Origin: Marixanthomonas sp002364245
GTDB taxonomy: Bacteria > Bacteroidota > Bacteroidia > Flavobacteriales > Flavobacteriaceae
DNA length: 64,000 bases
Reading direction: 5' to 3'
NCBI GenBank assembly: GCA_963973455.1
Contig: CAXAZF010000001.1
Location: forward strand, 62,001-126,000
The position numbers were made by a program, and so were the translations under genes. The stretch's first letter is position 1. The number at the start of each line of letters is the position of its first letter. The notes beneath the pieces are model-generated. The model did not search any database. It worked only from the letters and a program-made list of their open reading frames with translations, and was not told the DNA's origin. Positions 42,335-51,627 of this stretch are shown here, one piece after another.

Positions 42335-43576
42335 ATGATAGAAAAACAACACCTTATCGATCGCTTTTTTAGCTACGTAACCATAGATACCGAAAGCGAC
42401 CCCGAAAGCAATACCACACCAAGTACCGAAAAACAATGGAACCTTGCCAATGCCCTTGTAGACGAATTAAAAAGAATTGGACTCCAAGATGTGACTATAG
42501 ATGAGAATGCTTACATCATGGCAACACTACCCTCAAATATTGACCATGAAGTTCCTGTTATCGGGTTTGTTTCGCATTTTGATACTACCCCAGATTTTAC
42601 CGGTGCCAATGTAAATCCGCAGATTGTAGAAAACTATGATGGTAAAGACATTGTTTTAAATGCTGAAGAAAATATTGTTTTATCCCCAGATGATTTTGAT
42701 GATCTCTTATTGTACAAAGGTCAAACCATCATCACTACAGATGGCACAACTTTATTGGGTGCAGATGATAAAGCAGGGATTGCTGAAATCGTTTCGGCAA
42801 TGGAATATTTAGTAAATCACCCTGAAATTAAACACGGGAAAATACGGGTTGGCTTTACTCCGGACGAAGAAATTGGTCGAGGCGCCCATAAATTTGACGT
42901 AGAAAAATTTGGTGCCGAATGGGCTTACACGATGGATGGAAGCCAAATTGGTGAACTAGAATACGAAAATTTTAACGCTGCGGGAGCTGTTGTTACTATT
43001 AAAGGTAAAATTGTTCACCCTGGTTATGCCAAAGGGAAGATGATCAATAGCATGTATATCGCAACAGATTACATTAACTCCTTACCAAGAATGGAAACCC
43101 CAGAACATACTGAAGACAGAGAGGGTTTCTTTCACTTGTACAGCGTCAATGGAGAAGTAGATAGTACTAAATTGCAATATATTATTCGTGATCACGATAA
43201 AAATCATTTTGAAGCTAGAAAAGAAATGATGATCAAACTGGCCAATGACATAAACACTCAACACGGGAAAGAAGTTGTGACTGTAGAAATTACAGATCAA
43301 TATTTCAATATGCGTGAAAAAATTGAACCTGTTATGCATATTGTTGATATCGCCGAAAAAGCTATGAAACAAGCCAATATTGAACCTGACATTAAACCCA
43401 TTAGAGGTGGTACTGATGGCTCTCAACTAAGCTTTAAGGGATTGCCTTGTCCTAATATTTTTGCAGGCGGACACAACTTCCACGGGCGTTATGAATACGT
43501 CCCTGTTGAAAGTATGCAAAAAGCTATTGAAGTAATTGTTAATATTGCACAATTAGTCGCAGAGAAAGAGTCTTAA
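42335..43576 (+). CDS. pepT: Peptidase T (tripeptidase)
   Basis: A 413-residue zinc aminopeptidase of family M20 that removes N-terminal residues from tripeptides. The metal ligands lie in GFVSHFDTTPD (His and Asp), GADDKAGIAEI, the catalytic Glu pair in FTPDEEIGRGA, the Asp in YTMDGSQIGE, and the His in FAGGHNFHGRYEYV. Size and order are as in E. coli PepT. It is a single gene with a shared terminator after it. Confidence 0.95.
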   Translation: MIEKQHLIDRFFSYVTIDTESDPESNTTPSTEKQWNLANALVDELKRIGLQDVTIDENAYIMATLPSNIDHEVPVIGFVSHFDTTPDFTGANVNPQIVENYDGKDIVLNAEENIVLSPDDFDDLLLYKGQTIITTDGTTLLGADDKAGIAEIVSAMEYLVNHPEIKHGKIRVGFTPDEEIGRGAHKFDVEKFGAEWAYTMDGSQIGELEYENFNAAGAVVTIKGKIVHPGYAKGKMINSMYIATDYINSLPRMETPEHTEDREGFFHLYSVNGEVDSTKLQYIIRDHDKNHFEARKEMMIKLANDINTQHGKEVVTVEITDQYFNMREKIEPVMHIVDIAEKAMKQANIEPDIKPIRGGTDGSQLSFKGLPCPNIFAGGHNFHGRYEYVPVESMQKAIEVIVNIAQLVAEKES

Positions 43577-43600
43577 ACCTCTTGTTACTTCTTAAACAAA

Positions 43601-43633
43601 AAAAACCGCAACTTTCCAGTTGCGGTTTTTTTA
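43601..43633. terminator. Bidirectional terminator between pepT and yajC
   Basis: The stem AACCGCAACT / AGTTGCGGTT (43604-43613, 43618-43627) has a 4-base loop, with A-run before and seven T after. It serves both converging genes. Confidence 0.9.
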
Positions 43634-43648
43634 TTTGTTAAGGATAAA

Positions 43649-43951
43649 CTATTTTTTTTCCTTTTTTGCAGGGGTTGCGGGAGCGTTTAATTTACCGCTC
43701 ATTTCCATAGAAAGAGCTGAACGTTCAAACTTCATTTTACCAGCACCAGTTTCAATAATACAGGTACCATCGTCATTTAAATCTAAAATTTTACCGTGCA
43801 ATCCGCTTTTGGTAACTACCTTGTCCCCTTTCTTAATCTCTTGTGCAAACTTTTTTTCCTGTTTTTGCTTTTTCATTTGCGGACGTATTAAAAATAAATA
43901 CATCACTGCAAATAATAAGATGATAGGGAGAAAGCCTTGAATTTGTTCCAT
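43649..43951 (-). CDS. yajC: Preprotein translocase auxiliary subunit YajC
   Basis: A 100-residue inner-membrane protein. One helix (LPIILLFAVMYLFLI) is followed by RPQMKKQKQEKKF, the family signature, then a small soluble domain (KGDKVVTKSGLHGKI, CIIETGAGKMKFERSAL). YajC joins SecDF in the Sec machinery. It is the last of a three-gene unit nusB-DUF1573-yajC, a common Bacteroidota arrangement. Confidence 0.93.
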   Translation of the reverse strand: MEQIQGFLPIILLFAVMYLFLIRPQMKKQKQEKKFAQEIKKGDKVVTKSGLHGKILDLNDDGTCIIETGAGKMKFERSALSMEMSGKLNAPATPAKKEKK

Positions 43952-43979
43952 AAAAATAGTCTATTCTTTAAATTTGTAT

Positions 43980-44465
43980 TTAGCTTGTTTTAAGCATGTT
44001 TGAGCTTCCTTTAGCACCATCTTCATTAGGTGTTACAAAAGCTTTTATTTTTAAGGTTTCTTTTCCATTTTTAGTATTCGCAACTATGGTTACGGTTTTA
44101 CTTACTTGGTTAACACCACTACCATTATACTTAACTAAAAGTTGTCCTTGCTCACCTGGAGCAACGGCTTCTTTAGAATATTCTGGTACAGTACAACCAC
44201 AGCTACTTGTAGCATTCACTATTACCAATGGTGCATCACCTGTATTGGTAAATTTAAATTCGTGTTCTACGTTCTCACCTTTGGCTATAGTTCCAAAGTC
44301 GAATTCTGTTTTTTCAAATTTCATGACTGGAAACTTGGCTGCCTCTGCGTCACGGTCTGCTGCTGCTGCAACATTTTCCTCATTCACTTTATCTGAAGCT
44401 TTTTCTTTACAAGATGTAAAAGCGAAAGCAGATAATACTGCTAAAATTAAAATTGATTTTTTCAT
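43980..44465 (-). CDS. DUF1573-domain lipoprotein
   Basis: A 161-residue predicted lipoprotein (lipobox FTSC near residue 19). The mature part is one DUF1573/ASH-like immunoglobulin domain: FEKTEFDFGTIAKGENVEHEF, FTNTGDAPLVIVNATSSCGCTVPEYSKE, and APGEQGQLLVKYN. The function is not established. It lies between nusB and yajC, with gaps of about 50 and 28 bases, and the three are commonly together. Confidence 0.88.
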   Translation of the reverse strand: MKKSILILAVLSAFAFTSCKEKASDKVNEENVAAAADRDAEAAKFPVMKFEKTEFDFGTIAKGENVEHEFKFTNTGDAPLVIVNATSSCGCTVPEYSKEAVAPGEQGQLLVKYNGSGVNQVSKTVTIVANTKNGKETLKIKAFVTPNEDGAKGSSNMLKTS

Positions 44466-44515
44466 AGGATAATTATTTATGTTTAAGCGCCGCTAAAATA
44501 CTCAATTTTTTACTT

Positions 44516-45460
44516 CTATCGAAGACCACGGCCTAATTTATTCAGTTTCCCCTCTTTTGTATATTCTTTTACCAGTTTGTCCAATATTCCATTGATAAAG
44601 CTACTGCTCTTGGGAGTTGAGTATTCTTTTGATATTTCAAGACATTCGTTAATGGTTGCCCGTTCAGGAATAGAAGAAAAGTACAGAAACTCTGCAATCC
44701 CAATTTTGAGGATAATCATGTCAATATCTGCGATACGATCTTTATCCCAATTTGGTGTTTTGCCATCTATTTCATTATCTAACTTTTCATTATTTAAAAT
44801 GACTTTTCTAAGTAGTTTTAAAGCAAACTCTCTATCATCATCATTTTTATATAATGAAGGAACTAAAATAGAAGCAACATTTTTTTCTGAAAGTTTAGAA
44901 AGCATTTTCACCATTGCTGTGTTTACTAATGGAAAATCATCTAGCCAAGTTAAGCGCTTGTCTTCCAGATATTCATAGAGTTTTTCGTTGGGCGCAACTA
45001 CTTCTTTATAAAATTTAACCAAGAAATCCCTGTCCTCTTTAAACGAAGCTTCCTTTTTTGAAATATACTCATGGTAAAAGTCTTGCTCTTTTAGCGAGTT
45101 GAAAATAATATTTACATATTCATTTTCATTCTGCCAATAATTAAGTTTTTTATTCTTGAGTATTTCAGCAAGTTCTGGATTTGCTTCAATAAGCTGGATT
45201 ACTTTATTGTCAACAAACGTTCGGTTTGGGTTTTTTTCTTCGGCGGTTGCCAAATGTTTTTGTTGTGATTTCTGAAGGTAGCTTTCAGCGTGATCTTTTA
45301 CTTCTACTAATAATTGAAGCAGCAACACATACAGGTCTTGCATTTGATCCATGCTGTACAATAGAAATTTTTCCTGCTTGTCAAGGTCTTGGTGTTCACT
45401 TTGAAAAAAAGCGTATGTTGATTGTAAAACCTTAACTCTAATATGTCTTCTTGTGAGCAT
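44516..45460 (-). CDS. nusB: Transcription antitermination protein NusB (long Bacteroidota form)
   Basis: A 314-residue protein. The NusB domain is split: the start (MLTRRHIRVKVLQSTYAFFQ) and the C-terminal part from about 180 (LLRKVILNNEKLD, RIADIDMIILKIGIAEFLYF, INECLEISKEYSTPKSSSFI, NGILDKLV) form the RNA-binding bundle. About 130 extra helical residues lie between them, as is normal for the phylum compared with about 140 residues in E. coli. It binds boxA of rRNA leaders with S10 to prevent early termination. It has its own -7 box and is followed by the DUF1573 gene. Confidence 0.92.
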   Translation of the reverse strand: MLTRRHIRVKVLQSTYAFFQSEHQDLDKQEKFLLYSMDQMQDLYVLLLQLLVEVKDHAESYLQKSQQKHLATAEEKNPNRTFVDNKVIQLIEANPELAEILKNKKLNYWQNENEYVNIIFNSLKEQDFYHEYISKKEASFKEDRDFLVKFYKEVVAPNEKLYEYLEDKRLTWLDDFPLVNTAMVKMLSKLSEKNVASILVPSLYKNDDDREFALKLLRKVILNNEKLDNEIDGKTPNWDKDRIADIDMIILKIGIAEFLYFSSIPERATINECLEISKEYSTPKSSSFINGILDKLVKEYTKEGKLNKLGRGLR

Positions 45461-45490
45461 ATTTTAAAATAAAGAACATTTATAAATAAA

Positions 45491-45518
45491 CAACGCACAA
45501 GCTATTTCTTGTGCGTTG
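45491..45518 (-). terminator. Terminator of the leucine dehydrogenase gene
   Basis: The perfect 11-base stem CAACGCACAAG / CTTGTGCGTTG (45491-45501, 45508-45518) has a 6-base loop. In the minus direction it is followed by a T-rich stretch. It abuts the -7 box proposed for nusB (45519-45526), so it may also lie at the 5' end of the nusB transcript. Confidence 0.65.
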
Positions 45519-45526
45519 CAAATATA
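45519..45526 (-). promoter_or_regulatory. -7 box of nusB
   Basis: A perfect TATATTTG on the minus strand, 58 bases before the nusB start. No TTG at -33 was found. The box lies next to the hairpin of the upstream gene, so start of nusB mRNA and end of the upstream mRNA meet here. Confidence 0.4.
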
Positions 45527-45547
45527 CTATTTTAATATAGTTAAAAA

Positions 45548-46645
45548 CTACATTTTTTCTTTTCTTGCTGCTATTCTAGCGTTTGCCATATCGAAGGCTG
45601 CTTGATGTGTAGTAACATCTTTACTCTCTGCGTTCTTCAATATTTCAAGCGTCGTGTTATAGATGTTTTCCGTCTTACGGATTATTTCTTGACGACCGTA
45701 GTTTTCAAGCTCCGCATATACATTTATAATTCCACCGGCATTAATTAAAAAGTCTGGTGCATATACAATGCCTCTATCCCGTAATTGCAACCCGTGTTTT
45801 TGCTCTTCTGCTAACTGGTTGTTTGCAGCTCCTGCAATCACTTTTGCTTTAAGCTGATTTATCGTTTGGTCGTTTACAGTTGCTCCAAGTGCACATGGTG
45901 CATAGATATCCATTTCTTCAGCATAGATATTATCTCCTTCATAGATAGTTGCGCTATACTTATCGCGAACTTCCTCTAAACGTTCTTGGTTAATATCTGT
46001 AATATACACTTTAGCGCCTTCGTTAGTAAGGTTTTCCACTAAAGCTTCCCCTACATTTCCGATTCCTTGAACATATACTACGCGGTCTTCTAATATATCG
46101 GTCCCGAAAGCATACTTTGCTGCAGCTTTCATCCCCATAAATACTCCATAAGCAGTAATAGGTGATGGATTTCCTGCTCCTCCTAATGTTTCAGAAATAC
46201 CAGTAACGTAAGGTGTCACCGAGCGAACTAAATCCATATCACCAGTTGTCATCCCAATATCTTCGGCTGTAATATATTTTCCACTTAATGAATGAACAAA
46301 CTCCCCAAAGCGTTTCATTAGCTCTGGCGTTTTTTGCGTTTTTGCATCACCAATAATAACTGCCTTACCACCACCAAGATTTAATCCTGTAATTGCAGAT
46401 TTAAACGTCATCCCTCGAGATAAACGAAGTACGTCATTTAAAGCCTCCCATTCACTGGTGTATTGCCACATTCTAGTACCACCTAAAGCAGGTCCTAAAA
46501 CCGTATTGTGGATACCAATTATTGCTTTTAATCCTGTATCTTTGTCGTTGCAAAAAACGATTTGCTCGTGATTGTCGAAAGACATCTGCCCGAAAACGGG
46601 ATCAACTTTTTGAAGTTCATTTGTATTTAATACTTCAGTCACCAT
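45548..46645 (-). CDS. Leucine dehydrogenase (Glu/Leu/Phe/Val dehydrogenase family)
   Basis: A 365-residue NAD-dependent oxidative deaminase of branched-chain amino acids. It shows GIHNTVLGPALGGTRMW with the substrate-binding glycines, the catalytic Lys in LNLGGGKAVIIGD, TAEDIGMTTGDMD, and the NAD fold VYVQGIGNVGEALVENL. Together with HMG-CoA lyase it supports leucine catabolism. It has a full promoter upstream (46686-46717) and a terminator (45491-45518), so it is a single-gene unit. Confidence 0.92.
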   Translation of the reverse strand: MVTEVLNTNELQKVDPVFGQMSFDNHEQIVFCNDKDTGLKAIIGIHNTVLGPALGGTRMWQYTSEWEALNDVLRLSRGMTFKSAITGLNLGGGKAVIIGDAKTQKTPELMKRFGEFVHSLSGKYITAEDIGMTTGDMDLVRSVTPYVTGISETLGGAGNPSPITAYGVFMGMKAAAKYAFGTDILEDRVVYVQGIGNVGEALVENLTNEGAKVYITDINQERLEEVRDKYSATIYEGDNIYAEEMDIYAPCALGATVNDQTINQLKAKVIAGAANNQLAEEQKHGLQLRDRGIVYAPDFLINAGGIINVYAELENYGRQEIIRKTENIYNTTLEILKNAESKDVTTHQAAFDMANARIAARKEKM

Positions 46646-46685
46646 AATATTTTTTGTTTTTTAAACATCCCTTAAAAAGGACGTG

Positions 46686-46717
46686 CAAAAATACGGGTTT
46701 ATTGATAATCACACAAA
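46686..46717 (-). promoter_or_regulatory. Promoter of the leucine dehydrogenase gene
   Basis: On the minus strand TTTG (46714-46717) is followed by a 20-base spacer and the -7 box TATTTTTG (46686-46693), 40 bases before the start codon. Both elements match the Bacteroidota consensus. Confidence 0.65.
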
Positions 46718-46765
46718 GAAAATATTACTAAAAGAAGAATTTGTTAATAATTTTTAACGCCCTAA

Positions 46766-48520
46766 ATGAAAGAACTACAGTTTCTAAATCAATATTTTAT
46801 AAAATACCGCGGTCGCCTTTTAGCTGGGCTTTTAATTACCATTGCCGCCACTATTTTTACAATTGTCGTCCCAAAAAAAATTGGTGACTCTGTAGATGTA
46901 GTTCGTGCTTATACTGAGGGTGAGATTACAGACCTTGCCTACGTAAAAAGTGAGTTGTTAGAAAACATTTTGCTTATCCTTGGCGCCACCTTGCTTTCAG
47001 CATTTTTTACATTCCTTATGCGGCAAACTATTATTGTAGTTTCCCGCCACGTGGAATTTGATTTAAAAAACAGAATATTTCAGCAATATGAAAGGCTTTC
47101 ACTGGGTTTTTATAAGCAGAACCGTACAGGTGATTTAATGAACCGTATTAGTGAAGATGTCTCTAAAGTACGGTTATATGTAGGGCCAGCTGTAATGTAC
47201 AGTACAAGGACCATAACGCTTTTTATTGTTGCTATTAGCTATATGTTTTATACCGCTCCTACATTAACTGCGTATGCCATAGTACCACTCCCCATACTTT
47301 CAGTACTGATTTACAAGTTAAGTGTTGAAATCAACAAAAAAAGTACAGCTGTTCAACAGTACTTATCTAAACTTACCTCTTTTACCCAAGAAAGCTTTAG
47401 CGGTGTTGCTGTTATTAAAGCTTACGGAATTGAGCCACGTACCAATGAAAATTTTGCTGATTTGGCAGAAGGCAGCCGCGAAAAAAACATCGACTTAGCA
47501 AAGGTACAAGCGCTTTTCTTCCCAATGATGATCTTATTGATAGGCGCTAGTAATATTTTAGTAATCTATATAGGTGGGCAACAATTTATAGATGGAAAAA
47601 TTGAGATAGGAACCATTGTCGAGTTTTTAATTTATGTAAATATGCTAACCTGGCCGGTAGCAGTGGTAGGTTTTGTAAGCTCGATGATACAAAGAGCAGA
47701 AGCTTCACAAAAAAGAATCAATGAATTTTTAAGTGAAGAGCCCGAAATTAAAAACCAAACAGCCAAAGAAACACGCATTAAAGGAAAAATAACCTTTGAG
47801 AATTTATCCTACACCTATCCAGATACAAACATTACGGCTTTAAAGAATGTTTCATTTAGTGTTAACCCAGGTGAAACATTGTCTATAATTGGACATACAG
47901 GTTCAGGAAAATCTACCATACTTGAATTAATTGGTAGATTGTATGATGTACAAAAAGGAACCCTTAAAATTGATGACACCCCGGTTAAGCAGCTAAACTT
48001 AGATAGTTTACGCGGTAGTATTGGGTATGTACCTCAAGATGCCTTTCTATTCAGTGATAGTATTAAAAACAATATCCGGTTTGGTAAAGAAGAAGCCGAT
48101 GAAAAGGAAGTGATTCAAGCTGCCAAAAGAGCTGCTGTACATAAAAATATTATTGGTTTCAGTAAAGGATATGATACTGTTTTAGGTGAACGCGGTATTA
48201 CATTAAGTGGTGGACAAAAACAACGTGTATCGATTGCCAGAGCTATTATAAAAGATCCACAAATATTATTGTTCGATGATTGCCTTTCAGCCGTGGATAC
48301 TGAAACAGAAGAAGAAATTCTAAATAATCTGCACGAAATTTCTCGCGATAAAACAACTATAATTGTGAGTCACCGTATTTCCTCAGCAAAAAATGCCAAT
48401 AAAATAATAGTTTTGGATGAAGGCAAAATCATACAGCAAGGCACTCATAATCAACTTGTAAACCAAGACGGCTATTACAAAGAGCTGTATGCAAAACAAC
48501 TTTCAGAAAAAGAAATGTAG
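46766..48520 (+). CDS. ABC exporter, fused membrane and ATPase domains
   Basis: A 584-residue half-transporter. Six helices fill residues about 15-310 (including LLITIAATIFTIVVP and GFVSSMI), then the ATPase domain has Walker A GHTGSGKST (about 378-386), the Q-loop GYVPQDAFLFSD, signature LSGGQKQRVSIARAI, Walker B ILLFDDCLSAVD and the H-loop SHRIS. MsbA/multidrug type; the exported substrate is unknown. It is divergent from leucine dehydrogenase and lies 63 bases before the DUF3276 gene. Confidence 0.93.
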   Translation: MKELQFLNQYFIKYRGRLLAGLLITIAATIFTIVVPKKIGDSVDVVRAYTEGEITDLAYVKSELLENILLILGATLLSAFFTFLMRQTIIVVSRHVEFDLKNRIFQQYERLSLGFYKQNRTGDLMNRISEDVSKVRLYVGPAVMYSTRTITLFIVAISYMFYTAPTLTAYAIVPLPILSVLIYKLSVEINKKSTAVQQYLSKLTSFTQESFSGVAVIKAYGIEPRTNENFADLAEGSREKNIDLAKVQALFFPMMILLIGASNILVIYIGGQQFIDGKIEIGTIVEFLIYVNMLTWPVAVVGFVSSMIQRAEASQKRINEFLSEEPEIKNQTAKETRIKGKITFENLSYTYPDTNITALKNVSFSVNPGETLSIIGHTGSGKSTILELIGRLYDVQKGTLKIDDTPVKQLNLDSLRGSIGYVPQDAFLFSDSIKNNIRFGKEEADEKEVIQAAKRAAVHKNIIGFSKGYDTVLGERGITLSGGQKQRVSIARAIIKDPQILLFDDCLSAVDTETEEEILNNLHEISRDKTTIIVSHRISSAKNANKIIVLDEGKIIQQGTHNQLVNQDGYYKELYAKQLSEKEM

Positions 48521-48583
48521 TGTTTACTTGCCATATTTCTATTTTTTTTAGATTTTTGGCTAACATTAACAAAACCTAAACCA

Positions 48584-48967
48584 ATGAGCGAGCAGTATAC
48601 GATGGAGAAAGAAGAAATACAATCTAAAGTGATGCGGGCGGGACGTCGCACGTATTTTTTTGACGTACGAGCTACTAAAGCTGGAGATTACTATCTTACA
48701 ATTACCGAAAGTAAAAAATTTACAAATGATGATGGTTCTTACCACTATAAGAAGCACAAAATTTATTTGTACAAAGAAGATTTTCAGGATTTTAGAGACA
48801 ATCTCGAAGAGATGACCGATTTTATTATCGATGAAAAAGGTGAAGAAGTAATTAGTGAACGCCACCAAAAGGATTACAAAAAAGAAGAAAACACCAATTC
48901 AGAAGCAAACGTAAATGGTGATGATACAACATCAAGTTTTACCGATGTAAGTTTTGATGATATATAA
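48584..48967 (+). CDS. DUF3276/PUR-alpha-like nucleic-acid-binding protein
   Basis: A 127-residue cytoplasmic protein. The PUR-type fold occupies about 8-90: MRAGRRTYFFDVRATKAGDYYL, TESKKF, and KHKIYLYKEDFQDFRDNL, close to the bacterial PUR-alpha homologue described in Borrelia (EbfC-like partner BpuR). It probably binds RNA or single-stranded DNA. The tail is acidic and low complexity. ATG codons at 48584 and 48602 are both possible starts. A terminator follows. Confidence 0.85.
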   Translation: MSEQYTMEKEEIQSKVMRAGRRTYFFDVRATKAGDYYLTITESKKFTNDDGSYHYKKHKIYLYKEDFQDFRDNLEEMTDFIIDEKGEEVISERHQKDYKKEENTNSEANVNGDDTTSSFTDVSFDDI

Positions 48968-48993
48968 GCCTAGCTTCTAAAAATATTGAATAA

Positions 48994-49023
48994 GCCGCCT
49001 CGTCTTTCGAGGCGGTTTTTTTA
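48994..49023 (+). terminator. Terminator of the DUF3276 gene
   Basis: The stem CCGCCTCG / CGAGGCGG (48995-49002, 49008-49015) has a 5-base loop and is followed by seven T residues, 28 bases after the stop codon. Confidence 0.9.
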
Positions 49024-49071
49024 TGTAATCCAAATCTGCTACTTTTAAATCTTTGTTTAGAATCAATTACT

Positions 49072-51591
49072 ATGAAAAGAACGTTATTCCTATTTGCCCT
49101 TTTATCTTCATTTATTTCAATCTCACAAGAATATTCGGTTAACTTAGACTATTACCTTCCAGACAATATTAATTACAATCAAAATATTCCTACGCCTAAA
49201 AGTATTATTGGCCATGAAGTGGGTGATTACCACATTACACATGATAAGTTAGTACAGTATATGTATGCACTAGAAAAAGCTAGTGACCGTATTACCATCG
49301 AAAACAGAGGTACAACATTTGAAGGCAGGCCGCTCATTTTACTAACCATTACTGCTCCTACCAACCACACCAACATAGAGGACATAAAAAAAATGCATGT
49401 TGCATTAACTGAGAATAATTCGCAACAATTAAATACAGCAACAATGCCGGCTGTTGTATATCAAGGTTTTTCTATTCATGGAAACGAACCAAGTGGCTCT
49501 AATGCTGCATTAGCACTTGTATACTATCTTGCTGCTGCAAAAGGCGCTGCAATTGATAATTTACTTAACAACACTGTCATTTTATTAGACCCTGCGTTTA
49601 ACCCTGATGGTTTACAACGCTTTGCCTATTGGGCTAATATGCATAAAAGTAGTATCCCAAATCCAGATCCGAACGATAGAGAGTTTGATGAGGTTTGGCC
49701 GGGCGGACGTACCAACCATTATTGGTTTGATATGAATCGGGATTGGCTACCTGTACAGTTACCAGAAAGTCGCGCTCGTATTGAAACATTTCATAACTGG
49801 TACCCTAATATATTGACCGATCATCACGAAATGGGTTCTAATGCCAGCTTCTTTTTTCAGCCGGGAATTCCATCACGTACGCATCCACTTACGCCTAGCA
49901 AAAACCAGAAGCTAACAGGTGACATTGCAAAGTTCCATGCAAAAGCATTAGATAAAATTGGCAGTTTTTATTACACTGAAGAAAGCTTTGACGATTTTTA
50001 TTACGGAAAAGGCTCTACTTTTCCCGATATAAATGGCTCAATAGGTATTCTGTTTGAACAGGCCTCATCTCGTGGCTCAGCACAAGAAACAAACAATGGA
50101 ATATTAACTTTTCCATTTACTATTCGCAATCAATTTACAGCTGCACTTTCTACACTTGAAGCAGCTGTTGATATGAGAACAGAGTTATTAGATTATCAAA
50201 GAGAGTTTTTTAAAAATGCTCGTAATGAAGTTTTAGGGAATGACGCTATTCTTTTTGGTGACGAGCACGACGCTTCAAAAGTGTATCATTTAGCTGAAAT
50301 CTTAAACCGTCATAAAATTACATTTCATGAAGTAAAACAAGATATTGAAAAGGATGGTAAAACATATAAAAAAGGGATGTCGTACCTTATTCCGAAGCAA
50401 CAAAAACAACAACGCTTAGTAAAAGCAATGTTCGAAAAACGCACCAAATTTACCGATAGTTTGTTTTACGATGTAAGCGCGTGGACATTTCCTTTAGCAT
50501 TTAACCTCAATTATACTGAAAATGCTACTATGGCGAATGCTGGTTCGCAAGTAACCAGTCTTGAAAGAAAACAACCAGCACTTCCAAAGCAATCAAACTA
50601 TGCTTATTTAATGCAATGGCATGATTATTATACACCTAAAGCGTTGAATATGGTCTTAGATAAAGGAGTTCGTGCAAAAGTGGGCATGAAACCTTTTTCT
50701 ATGAATGGCAAAGAGTACGATTATGGTACAATTTTAATTCCGGTACAAAGTCAAAACCTATCTAAAGCTGAACTATTTGAGTTCATTAAAACCGTAAGCA
50801 AGCAATCTTTTATAACTATTGACGCTGTTGAAACAGGACTGACCAAAGGAATTGATTTAGGAAGCAACCAATTTAGATCTTTAGATAAACCAAAAGTAGC
50901 CATGATTATAGGAGAAGGTGTCAATCCATATGATGCTGGTGAAATTTGGCACCTATTCGATACACGTTATAAGATGCAACTCACTAAACTAGATACTCGC
51001 AATTTTAAACGTACAGATTTAAGCCGATACACCGACATTATCTTACCCAATAGTTGGGGCCAAGCCTTGGATAGCACAGACGCACAAAAACTAAAGACTT
51101 GGGTTAGAAACGGAGGAACTCTAATAGGTTATAAAAACGCAGGAAAATGGTTTGAAAAAAATAAACTTCTAAAGACTAAGTTTAAAACAAAGAAGGACAC
51201 TGCCCAAGCTATTTCTTTTGAAGATAAAAGTAATTATTTTGGCGCTAAAGTGATTGGCGGTGCTATTTTTGAAACAAAACTGGATCGCTCCCACCCTATT
51301 GCTTTTGGATATAGCGAAAGCACCCTTCCGGTTTTTAGAAATTCCACTATCTTCATGGAAGCTGATGTAAATAGCTATAACAATCCTATTCAATATACGA
51401 GTACACCGTTATTAAGTGGTTATATTTCAAAGCCAAATTTAGATGAACTGAAAAACACTTCTTCATTTAAAAAAGCATCATTAGGACGTGGGGAAGTACT
51501 ATATTTTACTGACAACACAAATTTTAGGGCTTTTTGGTACGGCACTAATAAACTATTAATGAACGCCATATTTCTTGGCGATGAAATGTAA
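49072..51591 (+). CDS. Secreted M14 zinc carboxypeptidase
   Basis: An 839-residue secreted peptidase with a signal peptide (FALLSSFISISQ). The M14 domain fills about 40-380. Zinc ligands H and E lie in FSIHGNEPSG (about 142-151) and the third His in LTDHHEMGSN. The substrate Arg region and the catalytic Glu in ILFEQASSRG (about 328) are present. The long C-terminal part includes a GATase-like/flavodoxin-like stretch (KVAMIIGEGVNPYDAGEIWHL) ending in a beta-rich region. It trims C-terminal residues or processes peptidoglycan peptides. The neighbouring glycosyltransferase begins 36 bases later. Confidence 0.9.
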   Translation: MKRTLFLFALLSSFISISQEYSVNLDYYLPDNINYNQNIPTPKSIIGHEVGDYHITHDKLVQYMYALEKASDRITIENRGTTFEGRPLILLTITAPTNHTNIEDIKKMHVALTENNSQQLNTATMPAVVYQGFSIHGNEPSGSNAALALVYYLAAAKGAAIDNLLNNTVILLDPAFNPDGLQRFAYWANMHKSSIPNPDPNDREFDEVWPGGRTNHYWFDMNRDWLPVQLPESRARIETFHNWYPNILTDHHEMGSNASFFFQPGIPSRTHPLTPSKNQKLTGDIAKFHAKALDKIGSFYYTEESFDDFYYGKGSTFPDINGSIGILFEQASSRGSAQETNNGILTFPFTIRNQFTAALSTLEAAVDMRTELLDYQREFFKNARNEVLGNDAILFGDEHDASKVYHLAEILNRHKITFHEVKQDIEKDGKTYKKGMSYLIPKQQKQQRLVKAMFEKRTKFTDSLFYDVSAWTFPLAFNLNYTENATMANAGSQVTSLERKQPALPKQSNYAYLMQWHDYYTPKALNMVLDKGVRAKVGMKPFSMNGKEYDYGTILIPVQSQNLSKAELFEFIKTVSKQSFITIDAVETGLTKGIDLGSNQFRSLDKPKVAMIIGEGVNPYDAGEIWHLFDTRYKMQLTKLDTRNFKRTDLSRYTDIILPNSWGQALDSTDAQKLKTWVRNGGTLIGYKNAGKWFEKNKLLKTKFKTKKDTAQAISFEDKSNYFGAKVIGGAIFETKLDRSHPIAFGYSESTLPVFRNSTIFMEADVNSYNNPIQYTSTPLLSGYISKPNLDELKNTSSFKKASLGRGEVLYFTDNTNFRAFWYGTNKLLMNAIFLGDEM

Positions 51592-51627
51592 TTATATTTA
51601 TAACAACTATACCCGTAATTTCCATCT

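Noticed and set aside
43996..44472. A 158-codon plus-strand frame opposite the DUF1573 gene
   Set aside because: The minus-strand frame has a lipobox and a recognised domain, so the plus frame is its shadow.
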